From Haematobia irritans (Eukaryota > Arthropoda > Insecta > Diptera > Muscidae): DNA of 64,000 nt. Positions 44,176 through 57,493 of the stretch are shown piece by piece. How positions within the stretch are numbered: the stretch's first letter is position 1; each line of letters opens with the position of its first letter. Under the pieces are notes generated by a model that saw only the letters and a program-made list of their open reading frames with translations, was not told where the DNA came from and did no database searches. The stretch lies in contig NC_134398.1 in assembly GCF_050003625.1 (NCBI RefSeq), positions 67,526,891 to 67,590,890 of the forward strand. The letters are read 5' to 3'. The position numbers were made by a program, and so were the translations under genes.

Positions 44176-46449
44176 GAAAATTTCTGCTGGTATTGTGATT
44201 AGTGGTTTCTTGGCCAGTTCTCCGAAGGTGTTGGTTGCAATTTTGCACAATTTGATTGTAGGCTTTCGTGTTACAAGTTTTCATATTTTGCTCCATCGTA
44301 GGCCATAAAAAAGAGGTAATAATGAACAGCTTGTAACTACATTTCATTATATTTGTGATTTATTACACCTTTGAATAATGCATTATTTAATAAATGAAGT
44401 TTTCAGACGAACAATGTACACGAAAAGAAGGAAAACCAGCCACTACCACCAGTTAGGTCTTACGATTTATTGCACACTTCAGAAAAAGCAAAACAAACAA
44501 GCGAAAATCCAAGAGCAGAGCAGAACTATGGCTGAACATGAAACTGAAAATGGACTGAGGTTATCGGGATAGCCATCAAATTAGCAAATGGCATGAAAAC
44601 TTAATCCAAGGCATACAAAAGGTGTGAGCAATCATTTTGGGACCAGAGGCAAAGTTTGAATCGATTGTAAGTGATTTGATTTCGAAATATTTCACAATTT
44701 GTCATCGCTGTCGACACACACTATTGCCTTCGCCCATTTTTTAGCTAAAGGGATTTCTACCATTTGCAACGTCACAAAATGATCATAACTCATTTCATGT
44801 ATAGCCTCCCACACAATGTTTGCAGCCTTTGTTTCGTGACAATTTATTAGCATTTCTAAACCGTTTATTATGTCTTAATTATTAAAAATAAAAATAATAC
44901 GTACAGATTTTATGGATATTTCGTAGTGTGACACACAATGGCCGTAAATTAAGCGAAATTGTCATCTAACAAAATCCATAATTCACTCATAATTGCCATC
45001 TATGGAATACTGTGTGCCAGAAATATATGCCGGTTTTGCCGGTAACAAATTTGCAAATTGGCAGAGCAATAATTTACATTAACTATTAACCAATTATTTC
45101 TTTTGCGGTTTTAAAAATTTTGTCGATAATTCCAATTTCTATTAAATAATGAGTTTAAAATCAATTGGAATTCTGCAAGGTGTTGCAAAACGATTTCCAT
45201 TCTTGAATTTTTGTTACAGTCTTATGGGTTATATCGGTAAATTTACTGATATGCACCCATATAAATCGTTTGGTCTTCTTGAAGGCCTATATTGTCATAT
45301 ATCAAATAAAAGAATTTCTCTTTGAAGTCAATAACTACACAGAAAAACTTAAATTTTATTTTTTTTTTTTCGATAACTCCCATTCCCATGATATTTTTCT
45401 TATCCCAATTATGTCTCAAAAATTTTATGAACTGAACGTGGGTATAAAGTTCAATGTGAACTAATCTGAACTTGCATTTATAGAGTCCTCAAGACATTTA
45501 ATTTGGTATTGCACATAGGGCCAATGTGCACTTTATTTTAAATTCAAACAAAGTAATTTTCTTATACCATTATTTTTCGAGCTTTATGGACAGATATAGA
45601 TTAAGGAACATGGTTAATAGAGCCATTGAAAAGAAAACGCCAGATACAAATCTATACACGCCTGGACTGTACATGTTTCGGTTCGGGCGAATGAACCTTG
45701 CCACAGCCTTTAGTATAGATCTGGCTGGGAGAGATAACTCAATTTTGGGCCCTTTATGTTAACTCCTTATGGAGAAAACTTTTGGGAAATTTCCTCTTAC
45801 AAATTGAATCATCTTTTCTCCCACTGTACATTATCTTTTCATACATTTTCTGTTTTATAAAAATCCATATTTCTTGGATGCTTTCGAATATGGCAACCGC
45901 TTGAATTTTTAGTACTCTTCAAAAACTTTCTTCAGATATCAAACAATGTAGATCAGGTATTGCAAAGTGGGTGCAGTTGATTCAAATTGTAACCGACCTT
46001 TTTTGGGGTGCCTTCGAAAATAAAAATTGCTTATATAGAAACCGTTAAGAGCTTTCATTTGATACCACAAAATGTAGAGCAGGTATTGCACAGTGGGGCC
46101 GTCTTAATTACATTGTAAATTCTAACAAGTAATTTTCTTTTTGATATTTCTAGAATGCTTTTGAATATGGCAACTACTTGGGTGTATATTACCAGAGAGA
46201 ATAAAAACACAAGAGAACGAAACTGGGTGGTGAACAAGGAACATTTTTACGCAAAAATTTTCTTTTCTCAGGAAAAATGTATATGGTTGCCGAAATCAGA
46301 AACATAATTTGTTTAACCCGGTTCCCAGCAGGACAACAAACAATTGAAATCCGAGTTTGTAGCGACACAAATGTTATTATTCTTATCCGTTCTGCATGAA
46401 ATTGGTTCAACTGTATATATATGTTACTAACATTAAAATATGGAAGATT
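44176..46449. other. 2.3 kb without recognised gene
   Basis: AT-rich. 45870-46190 contains a diverged duplication: AATGTAGATCAGGTATTGCA (about 45948) and AATGTAGAGCAGGTATTGCA (about 46070). Short ORFs show no motif. Confidence 0.45.
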
Positions 46450-47255
46450 CTATTTTGCTCTTCTTAAAACAACATATTGATAAAAATTGCGAAGAACTAA
46501 ATACCGCAGGCTAAGCTGGTTAGTCGGAAAAAAATCAGTCCTCTCCACAGATAATAAACTCTTAATATATAAACAAGAGATAAAATCAATAGGGCATCCA
46601 ACTGTGTGGATGTGCGGCAAACAGTTCCATCGAAAAAATACAAAGGTTTCAAAACGAAGCGATAAAAACGCAATAAACGCTCCATGGTATGTCCGAAATA
46701 GTGACCCCCACCGAAATGAACACAATCAAAGAGGAAATCTCTAGATTTGCAGAAAAACATATTATACGCCTACAGAACCATACTAATCGCGAAGCCAGTA
46801 ATTTACTTCAAACTTCAAATCAACCTTGAAGATTGCGCCGTTCTAAACCACACGATTTATTAACTCCATTTAATATATGAAAGCCTCAATTTTAATAAAA
46901 ATTTGTACAACAATAATTGTCCTAGTTCTACTACGAGTATATGAGTCTTAGGGTATTTTAATTTACATAAATCTACTGATGTTAATAAATAAATTATTGG
47001 TTAGTCACTTCTTCATAATAGAGACTAGTTGTAGTATTAGTTAAGCATAAATATGTATTTGTTTAAATAAATAAAAAAAAAATTATAACAACAATAATTG
47101 TCCTAGTTCTCATATGGTAGTCTTAGGGTATTTTAATTTCTGTAAATCTACTGATGTTAATAAATAAATTATTGGTTAGTCACTTCTTCATAATAGAGAC
47201 TGGTTGTAGTATTAGTTAAGCATAAATATGTATTTGCTTAAGTAAATAAAAAAAA
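46450..47255 (+). pseudogene. Jockey-type LINE 3' end with duplicated 3' UTR
   Basis: Broken frames read as the end of a LINE RT: RRLSWLVGKKSVLSTDNKLL, HPTVWMCG, AINAPWYVRNSDPHRNE, then FAEKHIIRLQNHTNREASNL, with the stop near 46829. The 3' UTR from about 46905 contains two ~180-bp units (AACAATAATTGTCCTAGTTC at about 46909 and 47090), each ending in an AAATAAAAAAA-like tail. 5'-truncated and frameshifted; not functional. Confidence 0.75.
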
Positions 47256-48329
47256 CTTAAGTAACCCTTTGCAGATGATCAATTCTCTATACAGGAAAGG
47301 TAGTATTTGGTCTCTTGTTGATTAACATAAATTTGATATTTAAATAGACAAACCATGGGTTATATTCTAAAATCCATATATTGAAAAATATTTATTAAAA
47401 TTTTGAAAAATGTTCCAAAGTGCCACGAAGGTCAACGCAATCTCGTGTTCTCCACACATTCATGCCGTAAAGTCGTAGAGAACCATAAACAAAATAAATA
47501 AACAATATTAATTTTATGCTAATCACAAAGTGACACATGAATTTTGTACATTTTTTTAAACAAACAAATATATGACAATAATTTTCTAAAATTTTCACAG
47601 TTGTCCGCAACACCTACGTCGTCACCGTGTCACCACCCACTATTCCGAAATAATATTTTGCTCAAATGTTTTAATTTGCCATTTCAAATAGAACGGAATG
47701 TCTGGTAACATTTATGGGTGTATATTCAGTGGGCAATTAAATAAATCATAATGACATGATTCCAAGTGTGTTCCGTTCACCCAGTGGCTCATGTTAAACT
47801 CATGTCCACGCATTAAAATCTACTCGATTTGTAGACGAATGGAAATATTTGAAGCAATCAGCCAAAAGCATTCAGACATTAATGTCACTCAAAAGAATTT
47901 CCTATCGACGGGGAGAGGGGAGCTTTGTAAATGGCCATTCCTTGTGGCATAGTCAATTAGTCTACCAGTTTGCAACATTGACATATACACAAAAGAAAAT
48001 ATAACTCAAATATTTCCAATTAAAAAATTTATTGAAATTGAAAATGTAATGATATACAAAAAAACAACATTTTGTGTTAAATTTTTTTAACATATTTATT
48101 TAGTATATTGTTTATCCCAATTAAAATTTCTAATTAAATAAAAAATACTTCCAAATTAAAAAAATATAATTGAAAATGTTGTTTACAAATAATAAGTTTC
48201 ATACTATTTATTAGTTCCTTAAATGTAGGATCAAATTTAAAGGAAACTCCAACTATAATTATAATCGGAAAATTCAAAAAACTATAAACACTTATAAACT
48301 CGTTCGTAGATTAGCGTGATATCAATAGA
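47256..48329. other. no gene recognised
   Basis: AT-rich, no repeats or motifs recognised. Confidence 0.45.
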
Positions 48330-48475
48330 CGGACGGACATCGCTAGATCTACTCCGAATTTCACCACGACCCTGAATATATATACTTTATGGGGTCTTAG
48401 ACCAGTACTTTGATGTTTTACAAACGGAATTACAAAGTTAATATACCCCCATCCAATGGTGGAGGTTATAAAAAT
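48330..48475 (-). repeat. family B 5' end fragment
   Basis: The reverse complement begins TATAACCTCCACCATTGGAT, then ACTTTGTAATTCCGTTTGTA and ATATATTCAGGGTCGTGGTG, ending at the (GTCC) tract. Confidence 0.75.
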
Positions 48476-50168
48476 ATCGGTAATATATTTCTATGAATAC
48501 CTTAATGTTATATTTATAAAAAATATATGCTAAAAAGGCGTAGAAAGTGGTCGGATTTGAGCACATAGACTGATACCAATATATGGGAGCTATACATAAA
48601 CTTGACGGATATCAACGATAAGAGTTAAGCAATATAACTAATAAGATAAGGAGTCGTAGAAAAATATTTCTGGTTCAAACAAACAAATATTTTTAGCCTA
48701 AATTACGAATATAATTGATCCAATTAATTTTTATTTGAAACTGTAATACATTACCAATGTCGATTACAAACTGAAATCATTAAGTTGGGATATTAATTAA
48801 CCCTTAAATTTCCAAGAACACTGATTCCTCCGAAAAAAATATATGACATGAAAAATGGTAAAAAACAGCAAAAACAACACATTTTTAAGCAAAACAGCAA
48901 AAACAACACATTTTTTTCAAAAATAATGGGTGTATCTTAAAACAAACAGTGTGCATTAAACTAAGTTTTTGTTTACAAATTATCAATTTGTTTGTTGTAA
49001 ATAATAGATAATATAGATATACATATTTACATTAATTGCACAGATTTTTTACATACATTACTTCTATCTGTGATAAATATTTATCATTTTCTAATTTGCA
49101 GGTAGGCTTTTGAATTTTCGGGTAAAATTTCCAATTTTGGTTTCAGATTACACATATATTACATTACACAACCTATAGTAATAGGTTTTCCAAAAAAAAA
49201 CTTTTTTTAAACTGATTTATGGTGTTTAAAATGAAAAGGACTTGATTTCGTAGAAAAGTAAGCATTTTTCTGGTTTTATCTTAAAAACTACAGTTCGCAT
49301 TAAGTGCGGTTAATTGAAAATATTGTTGATATGGTACCAACACTGAAAAAAATATTGATCTAATATGAATGATTATGCAACTATATACAATAGCTTATTA
49401 ATACCAATTCCTTAATATTCATATCCAATTATCTCGCATTAAAATTGTAATAATATATAAAGAAATTTTAATTAAAAGAAAGTTCATTATCTTTTCTATA
49501 TAATGTGTAGAGTCATATGTTTTGATTTAAGAAAATAAACTTTAAATTAACTGAAATATTGAATCTTTGATTAAAAATAAAAAAGTTGTAAATAAAGGCT
49601 AAGGAAAGAAATTTTTCATAGATCATTCATCAATTTGGACTACGTTAAAAATTGATCTCAAATCTAATGTTACTTCTGAAGCGTCTGACGGCCCAGTTTT
49701 CACCACATCTTCATATTTACCGATTTTCCACAATTTTACATCCACACAAAAAAAGCAAAAACAGAAAAGTTTTTAGTATGTGGTCCTCATGAAGGGTATC
49801 TAAGATTCGCCCAGGCCAAACATTCCCTGCATATACTTGGTTATTTTAATGTATTTTGTTTTCATATAAATTTAAGTTTTTAAATGTTTTTTGTTTTATA
49901 TTTTTAATAATGCGTTATAAATTATGACTGCTTTAATGGCCACTTCTTTTCATGCTTTTATTCTCATATCATACTTTTTATGAAGAACAGCTGCCGTCTG
50001 CCTCTTTTATTATGTGTTTATGTTATGAACTATGCATAGATTAATTTTGTAATATTGTACTATGTGGTTTCTATTTTGAATGTGACCCAATTATCCAATT
50101 AAAAGATTGTTTTAATCATCAGAAAGTTGTTTTTTTATTAGTATTTCTTCTTGCAAATGAATCATGTA
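48476..50168. other. no gene; INE-like 3' end at about 49785-49845
   Basis: Very AT-rich. AACAGCAAAAACAACACATT occurs twice (about 48866 and 48893). GGGTATCTAAGATTCGCCCA ... TATACTTGGTT at 49785-49845 is a decayed INE-type 3' end in + orientation. Around 49500-49600 there are M-like words. Confidence 0.45.
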
Positions 50169-51568
50169 CACTAAAAAAAAATATTGTCGTGAGACCAAAG
50201 AATTCATGTCCTTAAAATACGAATGCGTTTTTTGCTTAGCGTAGAAGACGCATTTCTCAGATAAATTTTTTCCTTGTCCAAAAGACGATAGACTTTTCTA
50301 TAAAGTCGTGTAGTCCTTATAATTAAGTGATTCGCCTTAAAAATTGGTATCTTAAAATGATCTTTTGAATGAATTTTTGTTTTTTGACTAAGGTCAACTT
50401 GTCTTTACTAATTGTGAAAAATTCTTCAAAATTAATGAAATTGTCTTTAGCAACAAAGCAAAATAGCGTTTAAAAATGGGAGAGACACTTTGTTTTACCT
50501 GAAACATAGCATAATTTCATCTTGAAGTCGAGTCTGGATTTGAAAACTTAAGTTGCCGTTAACACGTTTTTAAAGGACTTAATATCACATGAAGAAAAAA
50601 ATAAAAACAATGAATAAATTAAAATTAGTTACCTAGAATCAAGTACGCAAAATTTAAATTTAAAAGAGAATTCTTTCTTAAGAGTATCCTTGCTTCAATA
50701 TGCACATCTTTGGCTCGGAATCAATACCCTGCCAACATTTTTTGAATTTGGGGGCTCTTGTGAGAATCCCCACTACGTCGAAAACAATCATATATGACAT
50801 CAAAAACTCGTCGGAAAAGCGCCGTCACTATTGAGAATTTGTACCACGCCAAGTTACTACGAAAAAGTTTCTCATCAGTGCAATTATTAGGTGCCTATTT
50901 AGATCAATTTCGAAGGACGCCAATAAGAACCCCTGCAAACTATCAAAAAGTGCATTTTAAGATAATTGTAGAAGAATCATTGTGGTCAAGTAAAACACGA
51001 TTGTGTAGATGTTTATTAATTTGATTAAACATTTATAATTTCTTATAAATATAACATTTTTCGGTTTATTTCATCACATTTAACATAATTTTTTGCATTA
51101 ATAAAACAATGATGTTGAGTTTTAAGTAGCAAGTTACATATTGCAGCGTCTATCAGCCAGTTTGTTTATTTTCGATGGAGACAGCGTGCTTGGAAAAATA
51201 TTTGAAAAACGATCACTTTATTCTATTTGGAAAGTCGAAAATTGTTCACCATATACCTTTCACAATTTTAAGCGTAATATCTATGTTTTCAGAACTTTAT
51301 TTTCGTTTTTATTTAAATAAAATATAACAAGCTGGTTGCGCTTGGCGTTTCACAAAAAATAAAATGGCTCTTCTAACAGTAGTGATGGCAAAATACTTTC
51401 ATGTACATTTTGTACTTTTTGATATGCTTCCCCCATCACAGTTCGCGATGGTTGTGGTGACATTTACGAGTCTGTGGTAGCGATGAGGATGAAATGGAAC
51501 TTTGAAATGCTGGCAGGGTACTAGTATAAAGTATAAAGATTTTGGAACCGGGCATGGTTTTTTTAGTG
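50169..51568 (+). mobile_element. element F, split by a 792-bp TIR element
   Basis: Starts CACTAAAAAAAAATATTGTC and ends GGCATGGTTTTTTTAGTG, with flanking TGTA on both sides. F sequence is interrupted after GGCTCGGAATCAATA and resumes at 51519 with TACTAGTATAAAG. Confidence 0.75.
50727..51518. mobile_element. unclassified TIR element, 792 bp
   Basis: Starts CCCTGCCAACATTTTTTG and ends GAAATGCTGGCAGGG; the inverted repeat is about 14 bp with one mismatch, with TA on each side. A 76-aa ORF at 50794-51024 has no recognised domain. Only copy seen in this window. Possibly a MITE or deletion derivative of an unidentified TA-targeting transposon. Confidence 0.7.
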
Positions 51569-52083
51569 TGTAGTGTTGACAAAAGTCAAGAATAAATGAT
51601 TAAAGTTAAGAAAACAATCGCATATATAGAAAATTTGTACTATCATATAATAATTTCTATGAACTAAACGTTACATTGGGCGTGTTGTGCACCCTCAAAA
51701 AAAAAAAATCGCTTCTGTAACATATACTCCCAAACATATTTTGCTTCAAGCATATAAATTTTTGGGTATTGCCCAAACATTTATATGTTTGATTTCTTCC
51801 AATATATAATATGTTTGAAAGCATATTGGTCTAAACAATATAATATGTTTGGTTAGTCTAAGTTCCAAACATTTTGTATTTTTCCATCCAAATTCAATAA
51901 TGTTGTCTTCCAAAAAACTATATGTTATTATGTGAACATATAATATGTTTGGAGGCAAAAATATTATATGCTGAGAAGAATTTTCTCCCAAAGAATATTG
52001 TGCTCAAAATTTTTTTCTGCCTAATTGTATATTGCCTCACATTTTTTTCACTTCCATGAGTTTTTTTAGTTCTTAGCACCTTT

Positions 52084-53623
52084 TTATACCCTTCACCACT
52101 ACTGTGGTACAGGGTATAATAAGTTTGTGTATTTGTATGTAACGCCAAGAAGGAAAAGTCTGAGATCCATCGTTTAGTATACCGATCGTCTTAGAATTAA
52201 ATTCTGAGTCGATTTAGCGATGTACGTCTGTCTGTCTGTCTGTCTCTTGGTGTATTTTTGTGTGTTAAGTACAGCTCGCAGTTTTAGTCCGATTGTCCTA
52301 AAATTTGGTATAGGGTCCTGTTACGGCTCAAAGACGATCTCTATTGATTTTGGAAAAAATCGGTTCAGATTTAGATATAGCTGCCATATATATTGTTCAC
52401 CGATCTGGTCATAATTAGCGTGTATATCAACCGATCTTCCTCAAATTCCGTACATCCGAATATTTTATGAGTCTCGAAAAACTTGCAAAATATCAGCCAA
52501 ATCGGTTCAGATTTAGATATAGCTCCCATATATAGCTTTCGCCGGATTTACACTCATTTGCCCACAGAGGCCAATTTTTTGCTCCGATTTAGTTGAAATT
52601 TTGCACAGGGAGTAGAATTAGCATTATAGCTATGCGTGTCAAATTTGGTTGAAATCGGTTCAGATTTAGATATAGCTCCCATATATAGCTTTCGCCCGAT
52701 TTAAACTCAAATGACCACAGAGGCCAATTTCTTGCTCCGATTTAGTTGAAATTTTGCACAGGGAGTAGAATTAGCATTGTAGCTATGCGTGCCAAATTTG
52801 GTTGAAATCGGTTCAGATTTAGATATAGCTCCCATATATAGCTTTCGCCCGATTTACACTCATATGACCACAGAGGCCAATTTTTAACTCCGATTTAGTT
52901 GAAATTTTGCACAGGGAGTAGAATTAGCATTGTAGCTATACGTGCCAAATTTGGTTGAAATCGGTTCAGATTTAGATATATCTCCCTTATAAAGCTTTCG
53001 CCCGATATATCTCCCATATATAGCTTTCGCCCGATTTACACTCATATGACCACAGAGGCCAATTTTTAACTCCGATTTAGTTGAAATTTTGCACAGAGAG
53101 TAAAATTAGCATTGTAGCTATACGTGCCAAATTTGGTTGAAATCGGTTCAGATTTAGATATAGCTCCCATATATATGTTTTTCTGATTTCGACAAAAATG
53201 GTCAAAATACCAACATTTTCCTTGTAAAATCGCCACTGCTTAATCGAAAAGTTGTAAAAATGACTCTAATTTTCCTAAAATTCTAATACATATATATCGA
53301 GCGATAAATCATAAATAAACTTTTGCGAAGTTTCCTTAAAATTGCTTCAGATTTAAATGTTTCCCATATTTTTTTACTAAAATTGTGTTCCACCCTAGTG
53401 CATTACCAATTTAAATTTTGAGTCTATATATTTTGTAGAAGTCTATCAAATTCTGTCCAAATCGAGTGATATTTAAATGTATGTATTTGGGACAAACCTT
53501 TATATATAGCCCCAACACATTTGACGGATGTGATATGGTATCGAAAATTTAGATCTACAAAGTGGTGCAGGGTATAATATAGTCGGCCCCGCCCGACTTT
53601 AGACTTTCCTTACTTGTTTTTTT
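52084..53623 (+). mobile_element. family A copy, full length, 1.54 kb
   Basis: Starts TTATACCCTTCACCACTACT; (GTCT)n at about 52226; units TTCAGATTTAGATATAGCTC at 52506, 52659, 52812 and 52965, exactly 153 bp apart; ends GGCCCCGCCCGACTTTAGAC, CTTACTTGTTTTTTT. Inserted between T-rich ends without a clear target duplication, as expected for a Helitron-like element. Confidence 0.85.
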
Positions 53624-53641
53624 CTTCAATTTTACCTTTTG

Positions 53642-53715
53642 CCGGACGGGGATTCGAACAGCGGACCACACAGTTTGTAAGCCAGCACACTAACCACTGG
53701 GCTACGTAGCTGTTA
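53642..53715 (-). other. tRNA-like module, leftward, best preserved
   Basis: The reverse complement has TAGCCCAGTGGTTAGTGTGC (A-box) and CTGTTCGAATCCCCGTCC (B-box). It is the intact version of the segment that is half decayed inside element G. Confidence 0.65.
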
Positions 53716-53837
53716 TGGTCATAAAGAGATAATTATCGTTATAAGTTATATTTATATAGCATAGCTTGCGGCGCCCACGAGCCGATGCAAACATAACATT
53801 GTTTAACAACATAACATTGTTAAACATACATTTGTTG

Positions 53838-53913
53838 GCAGCGTGGAGCAGTGGTTGGTCGTCCGCCTTGCGTGACAGGGGTCCTGGGTTCGATCCCTGC
53901 TTCGACCAACACC
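53838..53913 (+). other. tRNA-like module, rightward
   Basis: GCGTGGAGCAGTGGTTGGTC, a CTTGCGT loop, GGGTTCGATCCCTGC; GTTGG and CCAAC can pair at the ends. Homologous to 40244-40318. Confidence 0.65.
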
Positions 53914-54571
53914 ATTTTTTGTTAAATATATTTTTTAACATATATTCCAGATTCGTTCGGAAGTTCCCGAAAAGGTGTTCAGCATTACATACTATTATAT
54001 TAAATTTTTACTACGAAATTGTAAAGTGTGTTTTATAAAAGACTTAGAGTCAGAAAAGAAAAATGCTTGATATAAACGAAATGGACTGAGTTCAAATCAA
54101 ATATTATTTTTTTATTGCAAAAATAAAAATTGTGTAACAAATAAAGAAATAAAAATAAATATGCATTTTTACTAACGAATAATTTTGTACTTAATTTAAT
54201 TCTTAAGGCCGGTATAAATTGGTATTATCGCGTTAAAATGTCCATGTTTACCCTTTTACTTTTCTTTAATAATTTCTTTTAAAGAAAATAAAGTTATTCA
54301 ATTGTTGCTTTGGATCTTTCCCCACCATGTTATAATACAATTTACCGGAAAAAGTTGTAATGTTATTCTGGTTCTGCCGCTAAAATGAGAAATAATTTTA
54401 GCGGCAAAACTCGAACTCAATGCCCGCTTTTATTTTCGAAAAAATCCGTCAACTCCTCTTGGACTACTCATTAATAAAGAGGAACTAATCTTTGTTTTTA
54501 TAGATCTTACTGTTTAATTTTTCACTGCTTCGCCCTGTTTTCATTTTACTTTCACAACTCTAAAAAGAGTG

Positions 54572-55130
54572 CACTGAAAAAATATTGTCGTGAGGCCAAA
54601 GAGTTCATGTCCTTAAAATAAGAATACAACTTTTGCTTAGCTTAGAATACGCATTTCTCTAATATAAAGTTTTTTCCATGTTCAAAGGTCGATACTTTCA
54701 ATGAAGTCGTGTTGTCGTTATAATTAAGTGATTTGGCTTAAAAATGGGTATCATAACATGAAAGAACAAATTTTTGGACTAAGGTCAACTTGACTTTAAT
54801 AATTCAGAAAAATTCTTTAAAATTAATGAAACTGTCTTTAAATTTGTTGCATTTTTGTATCTTGACTACAAGGCAAAATTCATTAAAAAATAGTATATGT
54901 TTTTCAATACTTTATTTTAAAGACATTTTTTACTTGAAACATAGCATAATTTCTACTGGAAGTCATGTTTTTAACGGACATTTTATAGCATATGAAAAAA
55001 TGCTGAAAAAGCGAGAAATTGAAATGTGCTTCGTAGAGTCAAGTACACAAAACCCCATTTAAAAGAGAATTGTGTCTTAAAAGCATCCTTAAATACTTGT
55101 ATTCTCAGCTTCTTTGGTTCACAACATATA
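54572..55130 (+). mobile_element. element F, 3' truncated
   Basis: Starts CACTGAAAAAATATTGTCG and carries the F signatures (ATAATTAAGTGATTTGGC, ACTTGAAACATAGCATAA), to CAGCTTCTTTGGTTCA. Confidence 0.65.
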
Positions 55131-55299
55131 TATGTTTACTCATAATATGTAAATTTATACTTGTTTATATTCACACGTAGTATTTTTCCTATATTTAATG
55201 AAATTTTCTTTGTGTATATATATTTGTTATGCGCCAATTGGTTACTTTCATTATTTTACTTCCAGCATACACTTTGTCTCTCTTTGTAAACACATATAT

Positions 55300-55537
55300 G
55301 TCTATGGGCTATTTCTAAATTAATATATGTTTGAATCTAAGCATATTATATTTACAAACATTTTATGTCCCAAACATAATATGTTCTATCATATTAACAT
55401 ATATGTCCCAAACATATTATGCTAATTTATGAACATTATATGTTTGCACTCAAAAATATTGTGTTTAAAAATTTTAGTTCCAAACATATAATGTTTATAC
55501 CCAAACATATGAAAAACAGTCTTTTTCGTCCGTGTAT
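55300..55537 (-). mobile_element. element G left-end fragment
   Basis: Reverse complement begins CACGGACGAAAAAGACTG and runs to GAAATAGCCCATAGACATA. The rest of G is missing; the adjoining 55210-55300 matches the sequence beside the G variant at 59440-59510. Confidence 0.65.
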
Positions 55538-57239
55538 GTTAATATCCGATTTCACAACATTTCTTTGGATTTAAATCGTATGTCTTTGAGGTAGTAGTAA
55601 ATATTTCCGTGTTCCATATAAAAATTATACTTTGACTACCCTTTGACTTTGATAACAACATCTGATTTTATTCCAGTGACCTCGAGCCGAACGAAAAAAA
55701 AAATTAACAATTTAAAGGTCAACTATCAAACAAGAACATTTCGCCTTTGCTTAAATTATTTTGGTATTGATTCCGAACCAAAGAAGTAAAAAATTACACC
55801 AAGGACACTTTGAAGACGCAATTTACTTTCAAATTTAGGGTTTCATTTTCTATTTCGGGTAAAATATTTCTAAATTTGAAATGGATTAGCTAATGTCTTA
55901 GTGAAGTAGAGATGGTATACATTTTTGTGAATATTAACTAACGTATATTATCTGTCCGCGGTGAGATTCCAAAATGTTAAACTCTTTTCAAAAAGGGAAT
56001 AAAAACAATATTAATAGACAAATGTTAGTTTAGTTATAACCATTTTTGACAGGTTATACAAAATTTATGTGTCTATTGTTTTTAAGCAAAAACACAAAAG
56101 TAATAAATTAATCAAAAACAAAACGGCAGCTAAATCTAAAGACAATGCAAAATATTAACTCACCTATGTTTGTGAATGTGTCTATAAATACTTGTCATTT
56201 TGACAACACCTCATTGACACTTTGGCATATTAATAAAAAATTTCCTGTCAAAATTTGAATAACAGTGAATAACAACAATGATGGCTGGTGCCTTTGGGCT
56301 CTTTTTTTGGCATAATAAACGAGCAAACATCCGATTTAAGATATTTTTCTGCATAAATAAATAATAATGAATGGTGGGGTTTTCAGCTCTTAATGTAGAT
56401 CTACTTACTGGACAGCGTTTCATTGTCTATTTACCCAGGTAAATTTAGAATCTAAATGTCCAAATATTTATGATTTATTTCCAAGTTAGCAGGTTCAATA
56501 TGATCGTGTATGCCATTCAAATACAACTACGGCCGTACGTGTAATATTAAAAAAAACACACATGAGTTAAAAATAATCTAGGAAATAAAAAAATAAAAAA
56601 ACTGTGAAATTTAAAAAAAAAATTTGCAGGTTTTTATTTCGAGAAATATTTTATAAAGTCGTATGATCTTTGAAAAAACAGTGAACCCACCAGGAAGAAC
56701 AAATTTAGTTAATTTTATAAAATTTAGATTATTTTTAGAAAATTTTAAGCAAACAGTATTACAAACGCTAACATCACGCCGATATCACAGAAATAAGAAA
56801 ATATTTTTCAACAAATTCAAGAAAAAAAATTTTTTTTTTTTTTGATTTGTGCAGTCTTTTGGTTTTTAAAATTTCATTTCATTTTGCATCAGTGTTGTGA
56901 ATTCGAATCTGTTTTGTCCATATCGTTATTAGCCTATCATTACGGGTTGTATGGAAACGTAAAAGTGTTGTCCAAATTGGTTGGAAAGACAGCTGTTTCG
57001 GATTTCCACATCCTCAACAGTTCCCTTTATTGGACGATTTACTCATTTCAATTACACAAGTTTACCATTTGATAAGAGGTGACCTTTCTTAGGTATTTTG
57101 ATCTGCTGAATTCGAAAATGAAGGTTAATTTTTTATGGTGTTTGAGATATCTCGAGTTACATTTTAATTTATATGTTTTATCAGCTTTATTCTTCATGTG
57201 CTATCAGAGTCCTTTAAAATGTTAACGACAACTTAAATT
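55538..57239. other. no gene recognised
   Basis: AT-rich. 55730-55870 is F-like in reverse (GGTATTGATTCCGAACCAAA). ORFs at 56663-56845 and 56842-57072 have no recognised domain. Confidence 0.4.
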
Positions 57240-57493
57240 TCCAAATTCGAACTCGACTACAAGTAGGAATTATGCTTTGATAGAAATAAAAAAGTTGTTA
57301 AAATAAAGTGTTGAAAAAATCTCATATTTTAAACGCGTTTTTGCTTTGAGTCAAGAAGCAAAAAGTCAACTAATTTAAAGACGGTTTCATTAATTTTGAA
57401 AAATGTTTCATAATTATTAAAGCCAAGTTGCCATTAATCAAACAAAATTTTCTTTCATTTTAGTATACAATTTTAAATCGAATCACTTAACTA

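Larger units (their letters stand above)
51692..54130 (-). mobile_element. element G/T copy, split by family A
   Basis: Begins as reversed G (CACCCTCAAAAAAAA, ATCGCTTCTGTAACATATAC) to about 52083. It resumes after A at 53624 with CAATTTTACCTTTTGCCGGA and continues as element T (GGCGCCCACGAGCCGATGC, AAACGAAATGGACTGAG) to about 54130. This joins the G and T families in one element. Confidence 0.65.

Noticed and set aside
53838..53913. Functional tRNA genes at 40066, 40244, 53642 and 53838
   Set aside because: All lie in interspersed elements in the same paired layout, with poor stems. Treated as SINE-like modules.
56663..57072. Two adjacent + strand ORFs as a host gene
   Set aside because: AT-rich, no motif, low-complexity Lys/Phe end, and no splice or homology support.
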